NCBI RefSeq assembly: GCF_954871325.1
Contig: NC_088776.1
Location: 16,430,052-16,494,051, forward strand
Length of the DNA: 64,000 bases
Direction of reading: 5' to 3'
Origin: Gordionus sp. m RMFG-2023
Taxonomy: Eukaryota > Nematomorpha > Gordioida > Chordodea > Parachordodidae
A program made the translations under genes and the position numbers. The notes below the pieces were generated by a model. That model made no database searches and was not told the DNA's origin. It saw only the letters and a program-made list of their open reading frames with translations. This document shows positions 11,851-23,609 of the stretch, piece by piece; position 1 is the stretch's first letter, and the number at the start of each line of letters is the position of its first letter.

Positions 11851-13329
11851 TTTTTTTATTGGAAAAAAATATTTTTTAGACAGGCCTAAAATAACATAAA
11901 AAAATTTAATATAAATATTTTTAAAAATTATTTAGAAAAAACCACCTCTTTAAATACACAATAAAATAGATAATTTTACAAAGATGATTAAAAAAACATA
12001 AAAGATTTCACCTCAAAGATTGTTTATTTATAAGAAAATTCTCCAAATAATTTATCAAATGAAAATTTAAAATTCTTATTATTTTTGAGCTTCAAAAATA
12101 TTTTTTGCTTAAAAATTTGGGCGCGTGAAAATCACTAATAAATTGTAACAAAAAAAATAATATTACAATACAACAATAGCAGCATATTATTTTTTTTATT
12201 AAAAAAAACATCAAATCAATAAACTATTTTCATAATATATAAATTATTATGTTTAAAAATAAATAAATATATATTATATTGTTTTAACATATTTAAATAA
12301 ATAAATCTTGGCTTAAAATAAGACTCGAGCCAACTCTTGAGCCGGCCTGAGCCAACTCCTGAGCCGGCTTGAGCCAAATCTTGAGCCGGCTTGAGCCTGA
12401 GCAAATTTTTTGGCTACGACCTCGAGGCCGGAGCCGATAAAACTCGGCTTTTTAACAACACTAGTATTTAATGACTCAAAGATAAATGAAAACTTTACTT
12501 GTAGAACAAAAATGAGCAAGGATATCATCAATATTTTAGAACCTGAATTCAGGAGGTCAATTCTTGACGGTTTGAAAGATGGGCATACATATGCAATTCT
12601 ATAAGATGCATCTAAGAGAAATTTTAAATTGATCCTCCGCTATTTCAACAAAATTAAGGATGTTTCAAGAAAACTATTAAATTTTTTCCCCTTAAATAGT
12701 GAAAAATCCAAAGACATAGTTAACCATATAATGGTAAATATGGCAGATTCGGAATTATCAATAAATTGCATGTCAGCTTTCTGATCTAATAATGCCTCAG
12801 TGAATTTGGAAAAATCAGAGTGTATTTAGAGAATTGAGTCAGCACAATATTGGTTGCGATATGTTCCTATTACCCGCCATCGATAGAATCTTAAAATTAT
12901 ATAAACCTTTAAAAATATGTTTCTTAAATAAAGATTATAAAAGCTGTCCTAACATTTTGAAAATTTTTTTCAAAAATGAATGTCAGAGGTATATTTAGGA
13001 TTGATTTCACATGTAGGAAATCTACTACATGCTGTTAATGTGCAGTTGCAATCAGAAGATTCTTAATAAAGATTCACAAAATTATGCTGCAGATGTGTTC
13101 ATCTTTACAGTTAAAAATTGACAATAAATTTTATGGCGCCGTTGATAAAACTATATTAAAATGTTCAAATATTTTAAAAATACCGATAGACATTTATGTC
13201 TTGTTTGAGGAGATTGTAATGCTTTCTATTTTTGATTTACAAAGTAAAAAATATATTTATTTTATGCGAATGTATAAATAAGATTTTATAAAATATAAAA
13301 AAAATATGGAAAATTAAATAGTTATAATG

Positions 13330-13620
13330 TTAGTTATATTTTATTTGAAATTTAAATAATGGAACTAAACGTTTACCGTCGTGATTGAGATATTTATAAA
13401 ATTCCTGGCATGACATATTATAAATTTGTTTAACTATTAGCTCGGCCTCTAATGTTGTTAAAGCAATCCGATTTCTGGCCTTTTTCCAGGCAGTCCTCAT
13501 CAGGCTAAAAATGCGCTCGGATGAGGCATTAGAATGAGGTAAGGAGAAGACATACTCGCATATTTTTTCCAAGCATGCGGATTTATTGTTAATACGAAAC
13601 AATTCAACCCATTTCTCCTC
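13330..13620 (-). pseudogene. hAT transposase C-terminal fragment (minus arm)
   Basis: A 90-codon open stretch encodes the hAT dimerisation region: EKICEYVFSLPHSNASSERI followed by FSLMRTAW, RNRIALTTLEAEL and CQEFYKYL. The same domain occurs at 52176-52502. Only the C-terminal part is open; upstream sequence to about 14900 is recognisable but decayed. Confidence 0.8.
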
Positions 13621-15218
13621 TATATTTAGACCATCTAACTATAAGTATTCTCATTAATCATAAAAAATAGAGAGAATTACAATCTCCTCAAACAAGACAT
13701 CAATGTTTTTCAGTATATTTAATATATTTATTAAATTACAAAAACCATCAATTGATGGTTTCTGTTCCAAGGTCATAATATTTATACATTTGTAAATAGA
13801 GTTATTAAAATCAAATTTTGATTGTAAATATTCTAAAATTGTCTTAATAAAAATATCTGCTTCATATAAAAATGTATTAATTTGAGTATTATTTGAACAT
13901 TTTAATATAATGTTTTTAGCAATAGCGCCATAAAATTTATTATCAATTTTTAACTGTAGAGATGAACAGAGCTATAGCATGATTTTATTAATAAAGAATA
14001 TTCTGATTACAACTGAATATTAACTGCATGAAGTAGATTTCCTACATGTGAAACTAATCCCAAATATGCTTCTGCCATTTCATAATCCAAAATTTTTCAA
14101 AATTTTAGGACAGCTTTTAAAATCTTTATTTAAAAAGTATTTTTTTAAGGGTTTGCAAAATTTTAAAATTCTATCGATGGCACCTGTTAGGTACATATCG
14201 CAACAACTCACACCATTCCAAGTTAGACCACTTCACCAACTCTTTTAATTCATTAACTTTTAGTTGATGAACTAAATTCGTTAAAACATTTCATCGCAAT
14301 TATTTCGACATCCACAGATAGTACATTCATTGCCTTCTTGCAAGAATCATGTTGTATATGGCATATACAGCCAATTGGTATTTTCATTATTTTGCTGCCT
14401 CAATTAGGCAAATACACTTTGGTTTTTTCCAAAATTTACAGATGCATTAACAGCGCAGATAGCTGACATGCAATTCATTGAAAACCCTGAATCAGATATA
14501 TTTACATTATGTGGTTAGCTACATCGTTGAATTTTTCACCATCCGAGGAAAAATTTTTTAACAGTTTTATTGAAATGTTCTTATTCTAGTTGAAATAGCG
14601 AAGGATGAAGAAAAATGTTTTAATATTTCCCTTATTAGATGCATCTGTTAGATTTGCATATGGATGCCCATCAAATCGTTTAGAATTGACCTCTAGGATT
14701 TAGGTACTAAAACCAAGTAAGGTTTGCACTTATATTGAAGTCATTAAATATCATGGAAAAACCAACATTGTGATGATATAGCTCTATGAATGTTGAACTA
14801 CATGATATGTTTATACGATTTCCGCAGCAGTAGTTGAATCTGTATTATTTATTATTTTTGGAGAATTTTTTGTATTGCAATCGATGTTGATATACGATAT
14901 ACTCCCCTGTACTGACTTATATGAATGAAATGATGTTGATTTATTATTAGATGAAAATAAAACACAAATTAGACATGTTTTTCGAAATATTTAAAATTTA
15001 TATTAAAAATATAAAAAAATAATTAATGTCTCTCAAAATTATTATTTATATATTAAAAACGTTAAAATACTTTTTAAAAAAATTGCGGGAGAAATTAAAT
15101 TGCGGTAGATTTTTGCGGGAGATTTACAATTGCGGTAGTTTTGCGGGAGAGAGATGTATACGTGTAAACTAAAAAATTGCGGGAGTCTCCCGCTGATGGG
15201 GAGAGATAGGCAATCCTG

Positions 15219-16509
15219 CTCACAAGACATCCTAATGAAACATTTAATGCACATTACCAAGAACACACATCAATTTATCTTTTTTTAAATTACTTTTCCT
15301 AAAAAAGTTAAATTTTTCTTAAATTAATTTTAAAATCTAAATAATAAAAACTTTCTCTAATTATTATTTTTAAGTTTTTTTTTTTGAATTAATAGCTTTC
15401 ACATATTTTACTATATTCACAATATTTTAAGATGGTGCGGTTCATCCGGTGCAACAATTTTAGAAGACTCAACAAGAGTTATTAATTATATAAATATATG
15501 TATTTTCTGGGTACATTCTACATTCATAATATTTGATTTATTTATATTATTAAAATCAACATGGTTTAATTTATTTGCTCATATTTCTAACCAATTAATT
15601 CTACTCATTTAACATAGATATATAGAAAATTAAAATCATCCCTTCCCTTATAAAGTAATTGAATATATATATATATGTAATTTATGGGTGTGGACTTTTT
15701 TAATAAGCCAAAACGTTCATATAATAGTCCTATGAATATTACGCGTACAAGTACGTTCGGCTTGCCCAAACGTGTGAGGGCTCCTCATTTATTTTGTCCT
15801 ATATTAAATATACTTTGAGGATCATATCTTTTTTAAAGCTTCCCATTTTGTTAAGTCAATAAACATGCCATTTTATCCCTGCTGATTATTTTGTAAAATT
15901 TACTAAAAATTACACATGGTTCGCTATTTATATTATGTAAATCGAATCCAAAGAACAATATATACTATATAGTATGATATATTTATTATTTAAATATATT
16001 CATCCATTCTTAAGGATCTTCCGTTTTTAAAGCTTACCAATTGGTATCCCCGCACTTGCACAAATCATGAAAGGAAAATACATAGTGTGCTATATTTAAT
16101 ATTTAAATTTCTTAAGAGTCCCACCTTATTGAAAGCTAATTCTAAATCCATTCTTAAGGATCCTACCTATTGAAAGTTTGCCAAATTTGTTCCCCGAACA
16201 ATATTCGTCTTTATTTTTAATATACTTATTATTTTGAATAATATGATTAAATATTTGTTCAATTTTATTTCTTATTGTTCCTGCTCAGTAAAGTTAGCTA
16301 CTGAAAATACTTAATTTATATTATGGCAATACCTATATTAATAATTATTTTTTTTAATTTACCTACTCAGCCCTGTATCTATATTATATTTTCCTTTTTT
16401 TTTAAATTCTGACATCTCATGATTTGTGATCCATCGCTATTTGTTATTTACCACCATTTGTGATTACTGGCTATCTTTGATTACGCGTCATTTGTGATCT
16501 CAATGCTAC
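15219..16509. other. A+T-rich intergenic DNA with degenerate repeats
   Basis: No gene recognised. Between about 15810 and 16200 a degenerate unit built on TTAAGGATC...TTTAAAGCTTACC recurs about four times. A short tandem array at 16424-16505 is listed separately. Confidence 0.5.
16424..16505. repeat. Degenerate ~22-bp tandem repeat
   Basis: About four copies of a unit like CATTTGTGATTACTGGCTAT lie immediately left of the gypsy insertion site. Confidence 0.55.
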
Positions 16510-16869
16510 TGTTAATATATAAATTTTGCATATTTTAATAATCTTTGAAATTTATATTTTCTTAATTTCTTTCTTTTAAATTTATTTAATGACCTTTAAA
16601 AAAAGATATCGTATTTGTATATGTAAAACGTTAAAATAACTTTTTAAAGTAACCTTAAAACAAATTGTAAATTGTAAATTTCTTAAATTAACCTTAAAAC
16701 AAATTGTAAATTGTATATATGTAAATAGTATTTAAATAATAATATATATAGTTGTAGAATTTTCAATATCTTCAGTAGTAGTAATAGTAATAAAAATAAA
16801 GATAAATTAAATAAAAGATTTCAAATATATTTTTTGGTTTTTCTTTACCTGCCTTTCATGAAAATAACA
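16510..16869 (+). repeat. 5' LTR of gypsy element
   Basis: A 360-bp repeat bounded by TG...CA, matching the 3' LTR at 21593-21955 almost throughout. It is very A+T-rich. Confidence 0.93.
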
Positions 16870-19800
16870 TGGTAGCAGCATACTTATTAATCATTACTTT
16901 ACCTATGAAAACAATTATAAAAAGATTTTTTGACAATAATAAAAGAGATTTTTCTTATACATTTGAATCTAAGACTATAATTATGATACGATATGACAGA
17001 ATGGATGACATGCAAGAAGCTTATGAACTCATAAATGGAAAGGAGTACTTTGATACGACTGGGAGATTATTTACACTCAAGGCTAGAAGATCTCAAAGAG
17101 ACTAAATAAAATGTCAACATTAGTCGTATTGTATTTACATAAATATATATAATGAATTATAGTTATAAATATTGATGTTACATAATAAAATATAATGAAA
17201 CCTCTAGTTAACGTAAAAAATACTATAATTGAATGCCCTATTTTTAATAATAATGTTGAGGTTTTTTTAAAAAAATTCGATAATATATTTAAAGATCCGC
17301 AATATACCGATGTAGAAAAAGCATACGCATTTACGCAAAAGTTACCTGATGATCTTTACCTTAGACTAGAGGCAATATGCACTCCTACAGAATTTTGCAA
17401 TCCATCGATCGTACTTGAGAGATTCAAACTATTACAGGCAGACAATTTGAATATAGCGTATCTAAAAGAATTTAGTGAAGTAGTACAAGAAAAAAATGAA
17501 ACATTCAGTAATTGGGTAACCAGATTATGTTTGTCAAGTAATAAATGCAAATTTAGTAATTATAGTAGAGCTATAGAGAGAATAAAAATATTTTCAACCA
17601 ATAGAGATATACGTCAGAAAATTTCACATGTAGAAAGTTAAGATATTCATGAGATAATAAAAATAGGAAAGGAGATTGAGGAAGAAGAAGCTTATGACAA
17701 AATAATTAATAAAATTGATAATATAAAAATAGAAGGAGACGCAACCGAAATAAAACAAATAAAAATGCAGAAGGACAATCAGGCGGATACGGATAGAAGA
17801 ATGATAAAATACGATGATCGAAATAGAGGGGTGGATGCACTAACGAATTACATACATAGAAATCAATGGAGGCCTAGATATGACAGTTATCAAAGAAATA
17901 ATTATCAAGAGAATAATTTCAATCCTCGTTTTCAAAATAATTTTAATCCTCGATATCAAAACAATTTTAATTCGAGACATGCAAATAATTATGAGCCAGG
18001 ATATCGGAATAATTATAATCCTAGAGTTTATGATAATAATAGGGGGTATAATGGGCCAAGACCGTATAATAATTTTATAAGATTTAACAATAAAAATAAT
18101 TATAATAATAACTACAATAACTACAGATATAATCATAATGATAATTACAAATATAATGAAAATAATTATAGAGATTATAGACATCAAAACGAATCAAGAT
18201 ACATACCAAGATACAATAATAATCGTAACAATAATCAGTCATACAACAATAGATATAGAGACAATAATAATAATCTATCCAGATATTCGAATAATATAAA
18301 TACCGTCGATATAGAAGAAATAAAGGAGGAAAATAATGATAAAAAGGAACACAGTTTATTTAGCATTGATGTGAATAATATGGAAGATGATGACAGGGCA
18401 AATGATGCTTACAAAGTTACGATATACCTTAACGATATACCGATAGACATGCAGATCGATACCGGGTCATGATTTTCGATATTGCCGATTAATATTGCTA
18501 GAAAGATAGGAATCGAAGTCTTGAATAAATCGGATACGAAACTGAGCTATGATGGGAAAAGAATTAAGGTGCTAGGAATCGTTCTAATAAAAGTGAGATA
18601 TGAAGAAAAAACTCAAAACTTAGATGCGTATGTAGTCGAAGGTGACAAGAATTCACTTCTGGGAAGAACGTGGATAAAAGTTTTTGGAAACATACTTAAT
18701 AAATTTGTGAATCTTATCGAGGAAAGTAATAATGATACGATAGAAAAATTAATAAAAGAATGCAATTCAAAAATTAATAAAAAACCTATATATCGTAGTG
18801 ATGTTAAATTACATTTGAAACAAGATGCTAATCCAAAAATTATACCACCAAGACGCGTTCCATATAAAAGACTTGATTTAATAACAAAAGAATTACAAAA
18901 ATGGATTGATGACAAGATAATAGAATCGGTAGATGAAGTACGATGGGCAAGTCCACTCACTCCAGTTTATAAAAGTGATGGGTCATTGAGACTATGTGCT
19001 GATTTTAAAAATACGATAAACCCTGTATTAGAGGACTTTAAATATCCGATACCACGTATTAATGATTTAATTTCAAAATTATAGAAAGGAAAAAAATTTA
19101 CAAAAATTGACTTCAAAAACGCGTTTCTTCAAATACCAATACATAAAGAATCTAGAGATTTGCTTACAATATCAACGCACAAGGGTTATTATAGATTCAC
19201 GAGATTACCTTTTGGTTTAAAAACGTCATCAGCAATTTTTCAATGCACCATGGATAAAATTTTCGGAGATATGAAAGATGTCATATTTTACATAGATGAT
19301 TTATTGATAACTGGTGATAATGATACAATACATCTGAACAACATAAGAAAAGTTTTTGACAAAATAACAAAATATGGATTGACACCAAACTTCAACAAGA
19401 GTATGTTTATGAGGAAGGAGATAAGATTTTTGGGACATGATATAGATGAAAAAGGCATACATCCGAATGAAGACAAAATCAAAGCCATTACAAACATGCC
19501 GAAACCAACAACAAAAGAGGAGTTAGCAACATTTTTAGGCATGGCCAGTTATTACAGAAAATTTTTGTGTAACTTGCAGACTTAGCAGACCCGCTGTACA
19601 AGATTGTAAACAAAGAGAAGTGGATATGGGAAGATGTACATCAGAAGAGTTTTGATGATTTGAAAACATTGATTAGTAGTCCGCCAACTTTAAATTTTTA
19701 CAATCCTGAATGCCTATAGGAATTGCTACTGACGCTTCGAAAAAAGGATTAGGTGCAGTATTATTTCACATTGAAGGTGATGGTAAAGAAAAACCAATAG

Positions 19801-21592
19801 CATTTGCGTCGAGAACTTTATTAAAAGCCGAAACAAATTATACGAACATTGAAAGAGAAACTCTATCTATAATATATGCTGTGAAAAAATTTCAAGAATA
19901 TTTGATTTGGACAAAATTTACGATAATAACAGATCACAAACCGCTAATATATTTGTTTTCAAAAACACTCAAAGAGAATACTTCAATATCAATGCGTTTA
20001 TAAAAGTGAAATTTAGCAATGGGAGCTTATGATTACACAATAATACATAGACCGGGGAAACAGAACTTGGTGCCAGATTGTTTATCAAGATTACCATTAA
20101 CAAATGTTGAAAATGCGATAAAGAATATAGAAGATAAAAAAATTGATGACAAATTATGGGACATCCCAATAAACTTCAATAGAATAGTTAAAGAAACAAA
20201 TAAGGATGAAGAATTAATGGAAATAATTGATGATATTAGAAAAAACAACCCGATAAAAAATAAAACATACAAAAATATGGAGATAGAATTGAGCTTGATG
20301 AAAGATTGTCTTTTTAAGGAGAACAGATAATAATACCGATAAACGTGAGAAAGGAGATCTTACGTGAATTACACAAGGGACATCTAGGAGCAGGCAAAAC
20401 GAAATTGTTAGCAAGAGATTACTTGTGGTGGCCTGGTATAAACACAGAAATAGATCAAGAAGTGGAAAATTGTGATACATTAACATACAAAACACATGGG
20501 AGGAAGCAACTAAGATTTTTGAAACACATAGACTTTGCAAATATTGAAAATGACAACTTTATGGTATTTATTGATGCATATAGCAAATTTCCAATAATAA
20601 CACGGATGAAAAACTTAACAACTGAATCTACGATAAAAGAATTAATGAGAATCGTTAGTTTATTTGGAATACCATACAAAATAGTTACGGACAATGGTAC
20701 TAATTTTACCAGCCATTTATTTAAAAAATTTTGTGAAGATCATGGAATAAATCACATACTCACAGCACCGCATCATCAATAATCAAATGGGCAATGTGAA
20801 CGCTTGATAAGAACGATGAAAATGAGCATGAAAAGAAACATGGTAAACAACAAGAAAATAGATGTGGACATTGCGTTGGAAAAATTTTTGTTCAATTATA
20901 GAAACACGCCTAATGATACAACAAAAATGATACCTAGCAAATTGATGTTTTCAAGAACAATGAGGACTAAATGGGATTTAATCAAACCAATATTTAAGAG
21001 AAAAATATCGGCCAATAGAGATATAGTTGTAGGAGAGAAAATTTGGTATAAAACATTTAAAGAAAATATTTGGGACAAAGGAATGGTGATACATAAAGAA
21101 AGAAACTTGACGTACAGAATAGACAATGGGCATCCTATTATTAGGAGACATTTGGATCAAGTAAAGAAGAGAGCATCGATAGATAATACTGAAAAAATTT
21201 TTAGAGGGGGAGAAGAAGTGAACAAGTTTAAGTTCAAGTTCAAGAAAAATTCGAAAATTCAAAGTCAAGTTCCAAAATATCAAAAAATTCCAAAGTCAAG
21301 TTCAAAAGTTAGAATATGACCTACGACATAGAAAATGATTGTTATAAATAAATAAAAAATTTTGTAAAAAATATATATATAAAATTTTGAAAGAGAAATG
21401 AGATGATCAATACAAACAGCAAATCAACAAGCAATGTTCAACCAACGATGTTTCATAAAAGATGCTCGAAAATCAAGAATCAAATGGTCAAACAAACAAT
21501 ACGAACATATGACTAATGGAGCAATTGAGAAACGAATGACTGGAAGTGAAGAAAGAAACTGAGGAAAGAAGACATTAAAAAAAAGAGGGAAA

Positions 21593-21955
21593 TGTTAATA
21601 TATAAATTTTGCATATTTTAATAATCTTTGAAATTTATATTTTCTTAATTTCTTTCTTTTAAATTTATTTAATGACCTTTAAAAAAAGATATCGTATTTG
21701 TATATGTAAAACGTTAAAATAACTTTTTTTAAAGTAACCTTAAAACAAATTGTAAATTGTAACTTTTCTTAAATTAACCTTAAAACAAATTGTAAATTGT
21801 ATATATGTAAATAGTATTAAAATAATAATATATATAGTTGTAAAATTTTCAATATCTTCAGTAGTAGTAATAGTAATAAAAATAAAGATAAATTAAATAA
21901 ATATTTTCAAATATAATTTTTGGTTTTTCTTAACCTGCCTTCCATGAAAATAACA
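21593..21955 (+). repeat. 3' LTR of gypsy element
   Basis: A 363-bp partner of the 5' LTR, preceded by a purine-rich tract (AAAAAAGAGGGAAA) and followed by the target duplication GCTAC. Confidence 0.93.
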
Positions 21956-22395
21956 GCTACACTCCCCCTAAAAGGTTATCGAAGCTATTATATAAATTTT
22001 TAAAGAGGGCTTTTCTAGCACCGGTCACCATCATTATAAAAGATAGAGCAAAGTTAGAAATCAAAATTATGTTTCTATATGTCATATTATATACAGAATT
22101 AAGGAAATTTTTAAAAAAATTTATACAAATACATTTCAGAAATATATTTGAATTAAAAATCAGCAAATTATAACGGCTTGAGCATAAAATTCTAATAGAC
22201 CTGGCTGAGAAAAAAATCAAAGTGCTAGGTAATTCGTATGTTAAAAAATTTCGGGCCAGGCCTGACAAATTAATATACATAAATAATCAATAAATTCTGA
22301 TTTTTTGTAAAATTTTAATAGGCCGGCCCAGGCAGTAATATTTTGATACATCTTTTATGTATTTCAAATCTAATATTTTGATTAATGTTATTTTT
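21956..22395. other. Intergenic DNA with GC-rich repeat remnant
   Basis: No gene recognised. The blocks CGGGCCAGGCCTGACAAA and AATAGGCCGGCCCAGGCAG at 22250-22340 look like a decayed MITE of the GGCCCGG type. Confidence 0.4.
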
Positions 22396-22803
22396 GTTAC
22401 ATATTTGTAACAAATTATGTACTATATTAACTTTTCTTTTTATTATTACTTGTATTTAGAAAATCAATTTATATTACTTTTAAATTGTTAATATGTTGCA
22501 GCTATGTTTTATAACCGTAATAGATTTACATTTTATAAAAAAATATATATTTTTTATTATAAATTAAGCTCATGAGAATATTATTTTTCGATATAGTAAC
22601 AGATTTTATTTTTATACTAGATTGATAAAATAAAGAAATCTCGCTTGATAAATTAAATCTTTATATTTAAATTGAGCTAAATCCCTACTATTAATACCCA
22701 TTCTACAGAGCAATTCTCCTCAATACAGACGTCAAATACCCTACTAATTCCTCTCAAGTAGACGTCTAATATTCTATTTTAGAAAAGATTTTACCCGCTT
22801 GTC
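22396..22803. repeat. Dispersed duplication, copy 1
   Basis: This segment, from GTTACATATTTGTAAC to CCGCTTGTC, recurs at 25513-26137 in the same orientation. The second copy carries a MITE insertion. The two copies flank the small repeat ORF and the hAT at 23610. Confidence 0.8.
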
Positions 22804-22833
22804 AATATGGTGGAGGATAGGGGCATCGGCTAA

Positions 22834-23118
22834 TTGGAAGCTCGTGCGGAGACTGAATACAACCTATGTGCGCCTATGGATCTTAAGTTGAAGAGACGTT
22901 TTCAGGAGACTGAATTCAACCTATGTGCGCCTGGTATGGGTTTGAAGTTTGAGAGACGTTTTCAAGAGACTGGATACAACCTTTGCGCGTTTGGTATGTC
23001 TGAAGATGAAGAGACGGTTGTGAAAAGAAAGATTTTTTATTCTCCATATTTTAAAAAGAAAAGTTTTCATTTGTTCCTCCTCAATTTTATAATCAAAATT
23101 TTTTTTAAAGGCTTTTAA
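22834..23118 (+). CDS. Hypothetical short ORF with three ~19-residue repeats
   Basis: An open frame of about 94 codons lies between a stop just upstream and 23118. No family is recognised. Its first two thirds are three tandem units on the pattern ET-x-YNLCAP-GM-x-LK-x-RRFQ, encoded by ~57-60 bp DNA repeats with mostly synonymous or conservative differences. The tail is Lys/Phe-rich and may be non-coding. The first ATG lies inside unit 1, so a start cannot be fixed. It could be an exon of a larger gene, a domesticated repeat or chance; no splice partners were found. Confidence 0.3.
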   Translation: MEARAETEYNLCAPMDLKLKRRFQETEFNLCAPGMGLKFERRFQETGYNLCAFGMSEDEETVVKRKIFYSPYFKKKSFHLFLLNFIIKIFFKGF

Positions 23119-23261
23119 AATTAATTTTTTTGTTTAACATTTAAATTTAATTTTATCTTTAATAACAATGATTAGTATTTAAAGTAATACATGACTGGAA
23201 TGTGATAATATAATTATTAAATTCAAACCAGTATTGGTTATTACTATATTATTCCAATTAA

Positions 23262-23505
23262 TATAGTGTAAGTTATACCTTTCTTATATATGTCTAAGTC
23301 AAGGGTATAACTACGAAAAAAAGTTATATTCTATTTTTAGGTTGGTCATCCTCATTTACCATATATAGTGTAATTTATATATAAATACGAAAAAGAACTA
23401 TTATGGATAACTACTAACACAATTATAGTGTAAATTATACCCTTCTTATATATGTCTAAGTCAAAGGTATAATTACGAGAAAAAAAACTATGTTTTGTTG
23501 CTAGT
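23262..23505. repeat. Two direct repeats of ~85 bp, ~160 bp apart
   Basis: Units near 23262-23345 and 23423-23505 share ATAGTGTAA.TTATACC, CTTATATATGTCTAAGTCAA and GGTATAA.TACGA. The surroundings are non-coding. Confidence 0.65.
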
Positions 23506-23609
23506 TTGACCTCTCCCAATTTATTTGATATGTTTGTATACTAATTATTGTTATTTAACTATTCCTCCCAAATATCTCCTTCTTAATTTTATATAACATC
23601 TGTGTCATA

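Larger units (their letters stand above)
9875..12463. mobile_element. hAT element (TAGTGTTG ends) nested in fold-back hAT
   Basis: Ends are TAGTGTTGTTAAATGGC and the inverted TTTAACAACACTA. Perfect 8-bp repeats GTATTTAA flank it at 9867-9874 and 12464-12471. Both termini are followed by many imperfect AGCCGGCTTGAGCC-type palindromic repeats. The paralogous element at 50743 lacks this insertion at the same point, which confirms the junctions. No intact transposase ORF is seen. It contains a further small insertion at 10312-10726. Confidence 0.88.
9186..15218. mobile_element. Fold-back hAT element with two inverted transposase arms
   Basis: The left terminus CAGGGTTGCCAGG matches, inverted, the right terminus CAGGATTGCC. 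Flanks CTTACAAG (9178-9185) and CTCACAAG (15219-15226) agree at 7 of 8 bases, as expected for a hAT target duplication. Both ends carry many ATTGCGGGAG/TTGCGGTAG subterminal repeats. The left arm (about 9720-13280, plus strand) and the right arm (about 13330-14900, minus strand) each match the transposase region of the element at 50743. Two decayed copies thus face each other and meet near 13300. A 2.6 kb hAT lies inside the left arm. Confidence 0.75.
16510..21955 (+). mobile_element. Ty3/gypsy LTR retrotransposon, full-length fossil
   Basis: Two LTRs (16510-16869 and 21593-21955), each starting TGTTAATATA and ending AATAACA, enclose an internal region. The 5-bp target duplication GCTAC is exact at 16505-16509 and 21956-21960. 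A primer-binding-like TGGTAGCAGC follows the 5' LTR, and a purine tract precedes the 3' LTR. Parts in order: a short leader ORF (16869-17105), gag-like (17195-17641), an Asn/Tyr/Arg-rich tract (17765-18470), aspartic protease (~18440-18700), reverse transcriptase with YIDD (~18850-19585), RNase H (19710-20003) and integrase (~20345-21319). The element is broken, with roughly half a dozen interruptions. The LTRs differ at about a dozen sites by eye, suggesting a fairly young insertion. Confidence 0.95.

Noticed and set aside
12216-12531. Ala/Gly/Leu-rich minus-strand ORFs (QAGSGVGSGRL type)
   Set aside because: They read through AGCCGGCTTGAGCC subterminal repeats of a hAT element.
17840-18187. 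Ile-rich minus-strand ORF opposite the gypsy low-complexity tract
   Set aside because: It is the complement of the Asn-rich AAT/AAC repeats, so the open frame follows from composition.
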